Origin: Oscillospiraceae bacterium
GTDB taxonomy: Bacteria; Bacillota; Clostridia; Oscillospirales; Acutalibacteraceae
NCBI GenBank assembly: GCA_015066515.1
Contig: SVOH01000004.1
Coordinates: 1-64,000, forward strand
DNA length: 64,000 nt
Direction: 5' to 3'
Part shown: one piece after another, positions 28,263 to 38,592 of the stretch
Numbering within the stretch: the first letter of the stretch is position 1
Layout of the letters: the number at the start of each line of letters is the position of its first letter
Translations under genes and position numbers: made by a program
The notes under the pieces: generated by a model
The model's input: only the letters and a program-made list of their open reading frames with translations
Databases searched by the model: none
Told to the model about the DNA's origin: nothing

Positions 28263-29860
28263 GTTTACGAATGTTTAAAGATGAAATTAAGGCGACTCTT
28301 GATGTTTCACCTAAATACCGCGATCTGCTTTTTAGAAGAGGATATATTTTTACCGATAAGCCTTTAGCGGATACAGCTAATTATCCATTTTATGAATTGT
28401 GGAATCAAAAAAACATAGGCAGTTACTATTTGTATGTTCAGCAAAGTCAGACGGTTTACAGTGCAACACAAAATGGTATTAGTGCTGCTATAATTGGTCA
28501 TGCTTATAATCCATTTGATATGAAGTATGATGAAAAAGAACTTTGTGTTGATTTAATTTCTGCTTATAAAAATAGTATGGAAGCGTATTTTGATAAAGTT
28601 TCTGAACTTACTGGACTGCATATTATAATTTTAATTGATGGTCAAAATGTTATTGCTTGCCAAGACGCTTGCTCACTTACAGGTTGTTATTTTGGTAAAG
28701 TAAATGATACTATGTATATTACCGAGCATCCGCAACTTGTAGCAGACATATGTCATCTTAAAATAAACCAAAAGGTTGAAAAACTTGTCCAATCAAAGTG
28801 TTACAATATTGGTAATAGAAATTTACCAGGCAATATAACACCATATGACGAATTAAAGCGTTTGGGTGCTAATACTTATTTGAATTATGATGGTAAGTTT
28901 GATATTAAACGTTTTTATCCAACATTGCCACATCCCGAATTTGTCACAGAAGAAGAAAAGGCCGAAAATATTAAAAAAATCGGTGACCTTATAAATCGTG
29001 GTATTGAATGTTGCTCTAAAAAATGGGATAGATGTACAATCTCTTTGTCGGGTGGTACTGATAGTAAAACAACACTTGCTTGTGCTAATGGATTGTATGA
29101 CAAGTTTTCATATTTTAGTTTTTATTCAAAACCTCAGGAATTAGTAGATGCAAACGGCGCAAAAAAGATTTGTAAAAACTTAGGTCTTGAACATACCTTT
29201 TATAACATACCACAAGAAAATAGTGAAATAAAAGATTTTGATTTTATAAAAAAGATATTACAACATAATACAAATTATTTTGTAAATCTTGCTGACAACG
29301 AAATAAGAAAATACATATATCTTAATCGCCTCGATGCTTACGACATTGAGCTTAAATCTTGGGCGTCAGAAGTAGCAAGAGTTTTCTTTGAGAGAAAATA
29401 TAAAATCAAAATGCCAAAACGTCTAAATGAAAGGCATTTAAGTATTTTTCAAACAAGGTTTTTTGGTCATCCGATTTTGCTTCGTTGGAGTGATAAAGAG
29501 TATTATAAGTTTTTACGTGAAATTGGTTTGGAAAAGCCAATACACAACTTTGAACATACAGATTTAATATATTGGGAAGTGCGTATGGCTTCGTGGGGTG
29601 TATCAGTTGTATCTTCACAACAGTTATATCATCGAACAACAATGCCTATGAATAACCGTAAAATTTTAGAATTATTTTTATCTTTTCCACACGATGAACG
29701 AAAATCAGATTCTGTTCATAAGCGTATTATGGAATATAAAAACAAAGCAATTGTTGATGCCGATGTAGAAATAGCAAATCTATATTTCCATAACTATAGA
29801 ATATTAATGGAAAAAACATTTTATTATTTTAGAACTTTGTTTTATAAACCTAAAAAGTAA
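28259..29860 (+). CDS. Asparagine-synthase-like ATP-pyrophosphatase ligase
   Basis: PP-loop SLSGGTDSKTTLACANG; degenerate AsnB-like N-terminal domain lacking the N-terminal catalytic Cys; ATGA overlap with previous gene. Confidence 0.75.
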   Translation: MSLRMFKDEIKATLDVSPKYRDLLFRRGYIFTDKPLADTANYPFYELWNQKNIGSYYLYVQQSQTVYSATQNGISAAIIGHAYNPFDMKYDEKELCVDLISAYKNSMEAYFDKVSELTGLHIIILIDGQNVIACQDACSLTGCYFGKVNDTMYITEHPQLVADICHLKINQKVEKLVQSKCYNIGNRNLPGNITPYDELKRLGANTYLNYDGKFDIKRFYPTLPHPEFVTEEEKAENIKKIGDLINRGIECCSKKWDRCTISLSGGTDSKTTLACANGLYDKFSYFSFYSKPQELVDANGAKKICKNLGLEHTFYNIPQENSEIKDFDFIKKILQHNTNYFVNLADNEIRKYIYLNRLDAYDIELKSWASEVARVFFERKYKIKMPKRLNERHLSIFQTRFFGHPILLRWSDKEYYKFLREIGLEKPIHNFEHTDLIYWEVRMASWGVSVVSSQQLYHRTTMPMNNRKILELFLSFPHDERKSDSVHKRIMEYKNKAIVDADVEIANLYFHNYRILMEKTFYYFRTLFYKPKK

Positions 29861-29886
29861 ACTATGAGTTATAGAGGAGAATTACC

Positions 29887-31017
29887 TTGAAAAAAGTGTT
29901 ATATGTAGCAACTGTTGCAAGTCATATATGTCAGTTTCATTTACCTTATCTTGAAATGTTTCAAAGTATGGGATATGAAACGCACGTTGCAGCCAGAGAT
30001 AATCTTGCAGAAAAAAACGGCCTTTCGTTAAATTTTACGGATAAATATTTCGATATTCCTTTTCAACGTTCTCCAAAAGATAAACGTAATATAAAGGCAT
30101 ATAAAGAATTGAAAAAGGTTATTGATTGTAATAAATATGATTTTATTGTTTGCAATACACCAATGGGTGGCGTTTTAACGCGTATTGCTGCAAGAAAGGC
30201 ACGAAAAAATGGCGCTCGCGTTATTTACATAGCACATGGCTTCCATTTTTACAAGGGTGCGCCTAAAAAGTATTGGTTAACATTTTTCCCAATTGAAAAA
30301 ATGTTTGCTAAGCTTTGTGATATGGTTATCACCATTAATGAAGAAGATTATATATGCGCCAAAAAACATTTTAAAACCGATGTAAGACATATTCATGGCA
30401 TAGGTGTTAAAACCGAAAGATATTATCCTGTTGATGCTTTAACAAAAAAAGAACTACGAACGGCATTAAGTTTAACTGATGATAATTTTGTAATTTTATG
30501 TACCGGCGAATTAAACAAAAATAAAAATCAAGAGCAACTTATTAAAGCTGCAAATATTTTAAAAAACAAGATTTCGGGTTTGAAAATTTTGTTTGCCGGC
30601 AATGGTCCAAATGAGGAAAAATTGCGCAAACTTATTACCGATTTAAATTTAAATGATAATATCAAATTATTGGGTTATAGAACAGATCTTGAAAAAATTG
30701 TGCCTGCCGTCGATTTGATTGTATCTTGCAGTCGACGTGAGGGATTAGGTCTTAATGTTATAGAAGGAATGCTTTGTAAAAAAACTGTTGTTGCAACAAA
30801 AAATCGTGGCCATTGTGAGCTTATCAAAAATGACTTTAACGGATATCTTGTTTCAATAGGAAATTTTGAAGAAATGGCAGATTGTATATATAATATTTAT
30901 TTCGACATAGAAAAAGCAAATTTATTTGCCAAAAATAGCAAAGAATTAGCTCAGAATTATACAGTAAACTATGTAAAAGAAGAATTAACGAATATTTTGG
31001 GATTAAAAAAGGAGTAA
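29887..31017 (+). CDS. GT4-family glycosyltransferase (TTG start)
   Basis: ARVIYIAHGFHFYKGAP; ILCTGELNKNKNQEQLIKA; LKILFAGNGPNEEKL; SCSRREGLGLNVIEGM. Confidence 0.93.
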   Translation: MKKVLYVATVASHICQFHLPYLEMFQSMGYETHVAARDNLAEKNGLSLNFTDKYFDIPFQRSPKDKRNIKAYKELKKVIDCNKYDFIVCNTPMGGVLTRIAARKARKNGARVIYIAHGFHFYKGAPKKYWLTFFPIEKMFAKLCDMVITINEEDYICAKKHFKTDVRHIHGIGVKTERYYPVDALTKKELRTALSLTDDNFVILCTGELNKNKNQEQLIKAANILKNKISGLKILFAGNGPNEEKLRKLITDLNLNDNIKLLGYRTDLEKIVPAVDLIVSCSRREGLGLNVIEGMLCKKTVVATKNRGHCELIKNDFNGYLVSIGNFEEMADCIYNIYFDIEKANLFAKNSKELAQNYTVNYVKEELTNILGLKKE

Positions 31018-31023
31018 TTTATT

Positions 31024-32343
31024 ATGTCACTTTACCAGAAAATAGTTAATGGAGAAGAAAAAATTTCGCTTGTAGGTCTTGGTTACGTTGGTATGCCTAT
31101 AGCCGTATCTTTTGCAAAAAAGGTTAAGGTTGTCGGCTTTGACCTTAACGCCAAAAAGATTGAGCTTTACAAGTCGGGCATTGATCCTACAAACGAAGTA
31201 GGCGATGAAGTTATTAAAAACACTACCGTTGAGTTTACGGCTGATGAAACAAAGCTTCGTGAAGCAAAGTTCCATATTGTTGCGGTACCAACGCCTGTTA
31301 ATGACGACCATACACCCGATTTAACACCTGTTGAGGGCGCTTCAACAATAGTTGGTCGCAACCTTACCAAAGGCTCAATTGTAGTTTACGAATCAACCGT
31401 TTATCCAGGTGTTACCGAGGATATTTGTATTCCTATTTTGGAGCGTGAATCAGGTCTTAAGTGTGGCGTTGACTTTAAGGTTGGTTATAGTCCTGAGCGT
31501 ATTAACCCGGGTGATAAGGTTCACCGTCTTGAAACAATTGTAAAAATTGTTAGCGGTATGGACAAAGAGTCTCTTGAGGAAATTGCCAACGTTTACGAGC
31601 TTGTTGTTGAGGCTGGCGTTCATCGTGCCGAAAGCATAAAAGTAGCAGAGGCGGCAAAGGTAATCGAAAACAGCCAACGTGATATTAATATTGCTTTTAT
31701 GAACGAGCTTTCTATTATCTTCAATAAAATGGGTATAGATACACAGTCTGTACTTAAAGCTGCAGGTACCAAGTGGAATTTCTTAAAGTTTTATCCGGGT
31801 CTTGTTGGCGGTCACTGTATCGGTGTTGACCCTTATTACCTTACATACAAGGCTGAACAGCTTGGTTATCATAGTCAAATCATTCTTTCGGGACGTCGTA
31901 TTAATGACGATATGGGTAAATACGTTGCTGAAAGTGTTGTTAAAAATCTTATTAAAGCTGATTTGCCAATCAAGAATGCAAAGGTTGCGATATTAGGCTT
32001 TACTTTTAAAGAAAATTGCCCCGATACTCGTAATACAAAAATAATTGATATTTATAATGAACTTAAAGAGTATGGTATTACAGCTACTGTTGCTGACCCA
32101 GCCGCCGATGCCGACGAGGCAGAGCACCTTTATGGTATGAAATTTGTAGATATTTCTACAATTAAAGATTGTGATGCTGTAATTCTTGCTGTTGCACATG
32201 AACAGTTTAAATCTTTAACACAGGCTGATTTTGACAAAATGTTTAAATCAGTTGATAACAGCAAAAAAGTTCTTGTTGATATCAAAGGTTTGCTTGACCG
32301 CAAAGAATATGAAAACGCAGGCTATAATTATTGGAGATTATAA
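31024..32343 (+). CDS. UDP-N-acetylhexosamine 6-dehydrogenase (TviB/WbpO-like)
   Basis: LVGLGYVGMPIAVSFAKK; VVYESTVYPGVTEDICIPILE; YSPERINPGDKVH; FYPGLVGGHCIGVDPYYL. Confidence 0.93.
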   Translation: MSLYQKIVNGEEKISLVGLGYVGMPIAVSFAKKVKVVGFDLNAKKIELYKSGIDPTNEVGDEVIKNTTVEFTADETKLREAKFHIVAVPTPVNDDHTPDLTPVEGASTIVGRNLTKGSIVVYESTVYPGVTEDICIPILERESGLKCGVDFKVGYSPERINPGDKVHRLETIVKIVSGMDKESLEEIANVYELVVEAGVHRAESIKVAEAAKVIENSQRDINIAFMNELSIIFNKMGIDTQSVLKAAGTKWNFLKFYPGLVGGHCIGVDPYYLTYKAEQLGYHSQIILSGRRINDDMGKYVAESVVKNLIKADLPIKNAKVAILGFTFKENCPDTRNTKIIDIYNELKEYGITATVADPAADADEAEHLYGMKFVDISTIKDCDAVILAVAHEQFKSLTQADFDKMFKSVDNSKKVLVDIKGLLDRKEYENAGYNYWRL

Positions 32344-32355
32344 TTTCCTTATAAG

Positions 32356-32406
32356 CCTCCCTTGCCTAAAGGGAGGGAGATCGAGTTTACTCGGTGGAGG
32401 GATTTA
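32356..32406. repeat. Short palindromic intergenic repeat-like element
   Basis: CCTCCCTT-GCCTA-AAGGGAGG stem, then CGAGTTTACTCG, then GGTGGAGGGATTT; G-rich block in AT-rich intergene. Confidence 0.55.
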
Positions 32407-32447
32407 TAGCTACATATTAAATTAAAAGAGAAAGTGTAGAGAGAATT

Positions 32448-33422
32448 ATGGGTTATAAACATTTAAAATTTCCTGAAAATACTTTGTTTTTAGTAACAGG
32501 TGCTGCCGGTTTTATAGGTAGTAACTTGTGCGAGGCGATACTTAATATGGGTTATAGGGTTCGTGCTTTAGACGACCTTTCAACAGGTAAGCAGGCAAAT
32601 GTTGATATGTTTCTTGATAATCCTAATTATGAGTTTATTAAGGGTGATATCAAGGATTTAGATACCTGTATTAAGGCTTGCGAGGGTGTTGATTTTGTGC
32701 TTAATCAAGCAGCTTGGGGGAGTGTACCGCGTAGCCTTGAAATGCCCATTTTCTACTGTCGCAACAATATTGAAGGCACCCTTAATATGTTAGAGGCTGC
32801 TCGTCAATGTGGAGTTAAAAAGTTTGTTTACGCTTCAAGTTCATCAGTTTACGGTGATGAACCCAATTTACCAAAAACCGAGGGTAGAGAGGGTAACCTT
32901 TTGTCACCTTACGCACTTACAAAACGTTGCGATGAAGAGTGGGCAAAGCTTTATACAATGCATTACGGACTTGATACTTACGGTATGCGTTATTTTAACG
33001 TTTTTGGTCGTCGTCAAGATCCTGATGGCGCATACGCGGCTGTTATTCCGAAATTTTTAAAAATGCTAATCCACGGTGAAACACCAACAATAAATGGTGA
33101 CGGCAAGCAAAGTCGTGACTTCACATATATTGACAATGTAATCGAAGCAAACCTTAAATCTTGCCTTGCACCACACGAGGCGGCAGGTGAGGCATATAAC
33201 ATTGCATACGGCGGTCGCGAGTACCTTATTGATATTTACTACGGTCTTACAAAGGCTTTGGGTGTTGATATAGAGCCAAACTTTGGCCCCGACCGTAAAG
33301 GTGATATTAAACACTCTAACGCCGATATAAGCAAAGCAAAGCGTCTTTTGGGCTATGACCCTGATTACAGCTTTGCCGACGGTATCAAACTTGCTATAGA
33401 GTGGTATAAAAATAATTTATAA
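32448..33422 (+). CDS. UDP-N-acetylhexosamine(uronate) 4-epimerase (TviC/WbpP-like SDR)
   Basis: FLVTGAAGFIGSNLCEAIL; YASSSSVYG; YALTKRCDEEWA; YFNVFGRRQDPDGAYAAVIPKF; GDGKQSRDFTYIDNVI. Confidence 0.92.
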   Translation: MGYKHLKFPENTLFLVTGAAGFIGSNLCEAILNMGYRVRALDDLSTGKQANVDMFLDNPNYEFIKGDIKDLDTCIKACEGVDFVLNQAAWGSVPRSLEMPIFYCRNNIEGTLNMLEAARQCGVKKFVYASSSSVYGDEPNLPKTEGREGNLLSPYALTKRCDEEWAKLYTMHYGLDTYGMRYFNVFGRRQDPDGAYAAVIPKFLKMLIHGETPTINGDGKQSRDFTYIDNVIEANLKSCLAPHEAAGEAYNIAYGGREYLIDIYYGLTKALGVDIEPNFGPDRKGDIKHSNADISKAKRLLGYDPDYSFADGIKLAIEWYKNNL

Positions 33423-33458
33423 TAAACACGGTTTAATTACACAGTAGAGGTTAATGGG

Positions 33459-34271
33459 ATGAAAAAAGGACATATTTCAGTAATTATGGCAACATATAAT
33501 TGTGCAGATACTTTGTCACAAAGTATTGACTCAATTTTAGCACAAACATACACTGATTGGAAATTTATAATTTGCGACGATTGTTCTACCGATAATACAT
33601 ATTCCATATTAAAGCAATATGAAGAGCAATATCCTGATAAGTTTTTAATTATTAAAAATGAAAAAAATTCAAAACTTCCTTTTTCGCTTAATCATTGCTT
33701 AAAATATGCCGACGGTGAATATTGTGCGCGAATGGATGCTGACGATTATGTAACTGCCGATCGTTTTGAAAAACAGGTAAATTTTCTAAAGGAAAACCCC
33801 GACTATCATTTAGTTGGTTGCGCCTTGCAAACATTTTCTGACGATAAAGGTTTGGGTAGAATTGTTTACTGCACAGAAAATCCAGATAAGTTTTCCTTGT
33901 TAGACTCACCCTGTTTTCCACACGCGGCAATTATGACTTATACAAAAGTTTATAACGAGCTTGGTGGATATACGGTATCACCAAGAACCGTTCGCGCACA
34001 GGATTATGATCTTTGGTTTCGTTTTTTTGCAAAGGGTTTTAAGGGTACCAGTTTACGTGAACCACTTTATTTTATGCGAGAGGATGAGAATTCATTTCTT
34101 AAGCGCAGGGCTCGTCAGTATTTGTGGTTGATGGTAACCAAATGGAAGGGTTATCGTCTACTGAAATTTCCATTAAAGTGCTACTGGCACATTTTGTTAA
34201 CGTTAGCTGCTCTTTTTAGAAACGAGTTTCGTAAAATTAAGGCACGTATTTCTATAGGAAAAAAGCATTAG
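33459..34271 (+). CDS. GT2-family glycosyltransferase
   Basis: ISVIMATYNCADTLSQSIDSILAQTYTDWKFIICDDCSTD; CARMDADD. Confidence 0.94.
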   Translation: MKKGHISVIMATYNCADTLSQSIDSILAQTYTDWKFIICDDCSTDNTYSILKQYEEQYPDKFLIIKNEKNSKLPFSLNHCLKYADGEYCARMDADDYVTADRFEKQVNFLKENPDYHLVGCALQTFSDDKGLGRIVYCTENPDKFSLLDSPCFPHAAIMTYTKVYNELGGYTVSPRTVRAQDYDLWFRFFAKGFKGTSLREPLYFMREDENSFLKRRARQYLWLMVTKWKGYRLLKFPLKCYWHILLTLAALFRNEFRKIKARISIGKKH

Positions 34272-34310
34272 TGTGTTTTTAAATTATATTAATATTGGTG
34301 ATTTTAGTTC

Positions 34311-35417
34311 ATGAGTACTTATTTTATTGTAATTATATTAGTTTTTTTTAGTTGTTTATTAGCAACAAAAACATTTCAAAAAAACTATGCTTTAACAAGC
34401 AACGAGAGTGTTAATTATACAAAAACAACTGCTACTAATTTTTTTCTGTTTATAACAGTGGCAGTTTTAACCTTTGTTGCGGCTTTTCGTTATTCGGTTG
34501 GTACTGATTATAATAGTTATTCATTCGGTTTTATAAATTATGTAAATTCATTTTCGTCGTTTAAAGATATTTTTAATATTACTGACGAACCCGGATTTGC
34601 GCTATTGTGCCGTATAGCATCGATTATCTATAACGATTCTATTTCAATGTTTGTTATTGCGGCAATTTTAACCATAGTTCCATTTTTATACAGTACGTAT
34701 AAAGAAACCGCGTCATTTACTTATATAACATTACTATATATTTTTTGTGGTCGTTGGCATGGTTGCTTTAATGGTATACGTCAATATTTGGCGGCTACTA
34801 TTATTTATTTAGGCAGACACTACATTACTGAGCGTAAAATTTTTAAATATTTGTTCGTATGCTTTTTGGCATTTTTGTTTCACCGTTCGGCAATATTTTG
34901 CGTTTTGCTGTACTTTGTTTATAATGAAAAATTTTCTATTAAAAGATTGCTTATAATTGTTGCAGGATCGATTGTATTAGCTTTAAATTATGATGCTATT
35001 TTTTCTTTTGTTGGTTGGCTTGATAACAAAGAATTTATTCAAAACGATTATTCAACTGCTTCAGTTAATATATTACGCGTTTTAGTTCAATGCTGTCCGG
35101 CTATTTTGGCAGTATATTCAGTATTGAAAAAAGGAACAAAGCAAGAAATTAATAACAAGCAAGTGTTTTACGTATATATGCTTATTGCAAATGCCGCAAT
35201 ATTTATAGCAATGTCTGATAGTGCGTATTTAACAAGACTTGGTGTGTATACAGCTGCATTCGTGCCTCTCGGTCTTGAATATATTACTCGTGACATCTCA
35301 AAAAAATATTATAATGTACTGCGATATTTAATAGTAATTTTCTATTTAATGTTTTGGCTTTATGAGATTAGTAACAGTTCATCATTAAACAATTTTCAAT
35401 GGTATTTTAATAAATAA
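34311..35417 (+). CDS. EpsG/Wzy-like polysaccharide polymerase
   Basis: Polytopic; FRYSVGTDYNSYSFGF; CGRWHGCFNGIRQYLAATIIYLGRHYI; FHRSAIF. Confidence 0.85.
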   Translation: MSTYFIVIILVFFSCLLATKTFQKNYALTSNESVNYTKTTATNFFLFITVAVLTFVAAFRYSVGTDYNSYSFGFINYVNSFSSFKDIFNITDEPGFALLCRIASIIYNDSISMFVIAAILTIVPFLYSTYKETASFTYITLLYIFCGRWHGCFNGIRQYLAATIIYLGRHYITERKIFKYLFVCFLAFLFHRSAIFCVLLYFVYNEKFSIKRLLIIVAGSIVLALNYDAIFSFVGWLDNKEFIQNDYSTASVNILRVLVQCCPAILAVYSVLKKGTKQEINNKQVFYVYMLIANAAIFIAMSDSAYLTRLGVYTAAFVPLGLEYITRDISKKYYNVLRYLIVIFYLMFWLYEISNSSSLNNFQWYFNK

Positions 35418-35432
35418 AATAGGTGTTAAATT

Positions 35433-36335
35433 ATGAATCTTAGGAAAAAACGTATAGTTATAAATTTAATTCATTGGTATCACATAATAAATAGTAAGAT
35501 TAAACCATTAGTTTTAAGTGACGAAAAAGCTGTAAAGCGATACTACAAGAAAAAATCAGGTGGACTCACCGTCGACTTGTCAAATCCCGTTACTTTTAGT
35601 GAAAAGCAACAGTGGTACAAGCTTTACAGCAACAATCCGCTTATGGCTCAATGCGCTGATAAGAATGATGTAAGGCAGTACATAATTGATTGCGGATACG
35701 AAGATTTGCTTAACGAACAATATGGTGTTTACGAATCTGTAAAAGATATTCCTATTAATGATTTACCTGAGCGTTTTGTACTTAAAGCAGCGCACGCAAG
35801 TGGTTGGAATCTTATTGTTCGTGATAAATCAGCAATGAATTGGAAGCAAGAAAAGAAAACAATGAAATTATGGCTCAAGCAAGATATTTATTGGAGCGGT
35901 CGCGAATGGGTTTATAAAAATTTAAAAAAGCGTATCGTGGCTGAAAAATATCTTGAGGATGAGTCGGGCGGCTTGCTTGACTATAAATTTTATTGCTTTA
36001 ACGGAAAGCCTGCTTTTTTACAGTTAGAGGTAGGGCGTTTCACCGATAAAAATGCGCGTAATTTTTACGATATGGATTGGAATTTATTGCCTTTTGGTAA
36101 AGAGTTACCCCATAATCCCGATATAAATATTCCTGTACCTGAATGCTTTGAGCAAATGAAAGAGATTGCTCAAAATCTTTGTAAACCTTTCTCATACGTT
36201 AGAGTGGATTTATATCAAGTTGGTGGTAAGGTTTATTTTGGTGAATTAACATTTTTTCCGGCAGGCGGAGCGCCTGATTTTGTGCCAACTGAGTATGATA
36301 AAATCGTTGGCGATATGTGGAACATAAAGGAGTAA
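35433..36335 (+). CDS. TupA-like ATP-grasp protein
   Basis: NPVTFSEKQQWYKLYSNNPLMAQCADKNDVRQYI; FVLKAAHASGWNLIV; DYKFYCFNGKPAFLQ; VRVDLYQVGGKVYFGELTFFPAGG. Confidence 0.9.
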   Translation: MNLRKKRIVINLIHWYHIINSKIKPLVLSDEKAVKRYYKKKSGGLTVDLSNPVTFSEKQQWYKLYSNNPLMAQCADKNDVRQYIIDCGYEDLLNEQYGVYESVKDIPINDLPERFVLKAAHASGWNLIVRDKSAMNWKQEKKTMKLWLKQDIYWSGREWVYKNLKKRIVAEKYLEDESGGLLDYKFYCFNGKPAFLQLEVGRFTDKNARNFYDMDWNLLPFGKELPHNPDINIPVPECFEQMKEIAQNLCKPFSYVRVDLYQVGGKVYFGELTFFPAGGAPDFVPTEYDKIVGDMWNIKE

Positions 36336-36340
36336 TTCTT

Positions 36341-37474
36341 TTGAAGACAGTTTTAATTGTAAACGGCACAATGAATTTTGGCGGCACCGAAATTATGATA
36401 ATGGATATAATCCGAAAGCTTCATAATGATTTTCGATTTGTATTTCTTATAAACCGAAAAAAAGGTACAATTCCTATTGGTGTTTTCGATGAAGAAATTA
36501 AAAGCCTGAACATACCTATTTACTACATCGATGCTGTTTGGGATGTTGGTATTAAAGAGTATGAGCGGCAGTTTAAAGCGGTAATCGACAGTGTGGGCGC
36601 GGTCGATATTGTTCATAGCCATCTTAATTCAAAAGGCGGAATAATTTCTCGCTGTGCATATAAGTGTGGAATAAAAAGGCGAATTGTACATAGTCATGCA
36701 AAAATTATTTTTGATGGTTCTTTATTAAGTAAATTTATAAATAATGTTGAACTTAAACTTCAACGCCGTTGGATAAAAAAATATGCCACGGATTATTGGG
36801 GTTGCTCTAATGAAGCATTACCAAGTCTTTTTAATCAAAAGCATATAAAAAGTAACAGATCACGGGTTATACATAACGCAATTGACCTTAACAAGTTTAT
36901 AGCTTGTGAAGACGGTGTTTTAAAAAGAGAGTTAGGTCTTGGCGCAAACGATATTGTTATTGGTTCGGTTGGTAGAATTGCCGCAGTTAAAAATTATGAA
37001 TTAGCTGCTGATATAGTAAAGGTTTTATGGAGCAGGGGAATAAACGTTCACTATGTTGTAGCCGGTGATAAGCAAAATGAAAATGCGGTAAAATATCTTT
37101 TTGATGCACTTTCAAGTGACGCGCGTTTTCATTACGTTGGTGTTCGTAACGACACACAAAATCTTTACAAAGGTTTTGATGTTTATCTTGGCACATCCAA
37201 ACGCGAAGGATTAGGTCTTTCTGTTGTAGAAGCGCAGGCAAGCGGCACTAATTGTGTTATATCAACAGGTTTTCCAAAGCTGTGTGATATGGGTATAGGT
37301 TTAGTTAATTTTGTTGATTCTTCAGATCCAAATGTTTGGGCAGACAAAATTCAAGGCTTGTTAAACAATAAAAAGAAATTAGACAAAACAGATATTGAAA
37401 ATGCAGTTAAATCGGCTGGCTTTGATATTATAACCGAAACCGAAAAGCTTAAAGGATATTATAATTTTGATTAG
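36341..37474 (+). CDS. GT4-family glycosyltransferase (TTG start, RBS aaaggag)
   Basis: VNGTMNFGGTEIMIMDII; RIVHSHAKI; IGSVGRIAAVKNYELA; VYLGTSKREGLGLSVVEAQASG. Confidence 0.93.
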   Translation: MKTVLIVNGTMNFGGTEIMIMDIIRKLHNDFRFVFLINRKKGTIPIGVFDEEIKSLNIPIYYIDAVWDVGIKEYERQFKAVIDSVGAVDIVHSHLNSKGGIISRCAYKCGIKRRIVHSHAKIIFDGSLLSKFINNVELKLQRRWIKKYATDYWGCSNEALPSLFNQKHIKSNRSRVIHNAIDLNKFIACEDGVLKRELGLGANDIVIGSVGRIAAVKNYELAADIVKVLWSRGINVHYVVAGDKQNENAVKYLFDALSSDARFHYVGVRNDTQNLYKGFDVYLGTSKREGLGLSVVEAQASGTNCVISTGFPKLCDMGIGLVNFVDSSDPNVWADKIQGLLNNKKKLDKTDIENAVKSAGFDIITETEKLKGYYNFD

Positions 37475-37485
37475 GAGTTTTAATT

Positions 37486-38592
37486 TTGAAGGTAATAATT
37501 TGTGGAGATATATGCCCGACAGAAGATTATAGAAAATTATTTGACACACCTCAAAAGCTATTTGGCAACGCCCTTGATTTGATAAAAAATAGTGATTATG
37601 CTGTATGTAATTTTGAATGTCCGGCAAGTGATAGTGAATCTAAAATTTTAAAAACAGGTCCATCTCTTAAGGCGGAAAAAAGAGATGTGAAAATGCTTGC
37701 ACAAATTGGCTTTAAAGCTTTTTCGATTGCCAATAATCATATACTCGATTATGGTTTTCAAGGCGTTATTGATACGTTAAATACGGCAAAAGAATGTAAT
37801 GTAGAAGTGTTTGGCGGAGGTATTAACGAAGACGAAGCACAAAAGCCATTAATTGTTGATCTTAATTGTAAAAAAATTGGTTTTATCTCTTTTGCTGAGC
37901 ACGAATTTAATATTGCAACTACCAATACGCCAGGAGCCAATTTGTTTGATCCATATATAAGTCTTCAGCAAATATCTGCTCTGCGTAAACAGTGTGACTA
38001 TGTAGTGGTGCTTTATCATGGTGGTATTGAACATTATATATATCCTTCACAACTTTTACAAAAAAAATGTCGTACCATGGTTGACTTTGGTGCAAATTTA
38101 GTATTATGCCAGCACAGTCATTGCATTGGTACTTTTGAAGAATATAATAATTCTACCATAGTTTATGGACAAGGCAACTGTATTTTTGGTTATAGAGAGG
38201 GTAATGATGCCTGGAATGAGGGATTGATTGTAGAACTTGATATTAACGAAAATGTTGAAATTAAATATCATTTAATTAATGCAACTCTAGACGGCATCAC
38301 ATTAGTAGATGACAACACACGAATTAAAAAGTTCTATAATGAATCAGAAAAATTATATGACCCTGATTTTTTAAAAAAAGAGTTTTCTGAGTTTTGTAAA
38401 AAAAGATCTTATCTTGATATGCCACTCTTTTATGGTAAAAGTAGAGTTCTTATTAAACTCAATCGCATTTTGAAAGGAAAATTATTTAAACCCAATAAAA
38501 GAAAGATTATGATTACATATAATCTTATTCGTTGTGACGCTTGGAACGAGGTTATACAAGAAGATTTAAGGAGTGCTTTTAATGACAAATGA
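37486..38592 (+). CDS. CapA/PgsA-family poly-gamma-glutamate-type metallophosphatase (TTG start)
   Basis: VIICGDICPTEDY; AVCNFECPASD; FSIANNHILDYGFQGVIDTL; VVLYHGGIEHYIYPSQL; CQHSHCIG; YGQGNCIFG. Confidence 0.9.
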   Translation: MKVIICGDICPTEDYRKLFDTPQKLFGNALDLIKNSDYAVCNFECPASDSESKILKTGPSLKAEKRDVKMLAQIGFKAFSIANNHILDYGFQGVIDTLNTAKECNVEVFGGGINEDEAQKPLIVDLNCKKIGFISFAEHEFNIATTNTPGANLFDPYISLQQISALRKQCDYVVVLYHGGIEHYIYPSQLLQKKCRTMVDFGANLVLCQHSHCIGTFEEYNNSTIVYGQGNCIFGYREGNDAWNEGLIVELDINENVEIKYHLINATLDGITLVDDNTRIKKFYNESEKLYDPDFLKKEFSEFCKKRSYLDMPLFYGKSRVLIKLNRILKGKLFKPNKRKIMITYNLIRCDAWNEVIQEDLRSAFNDK

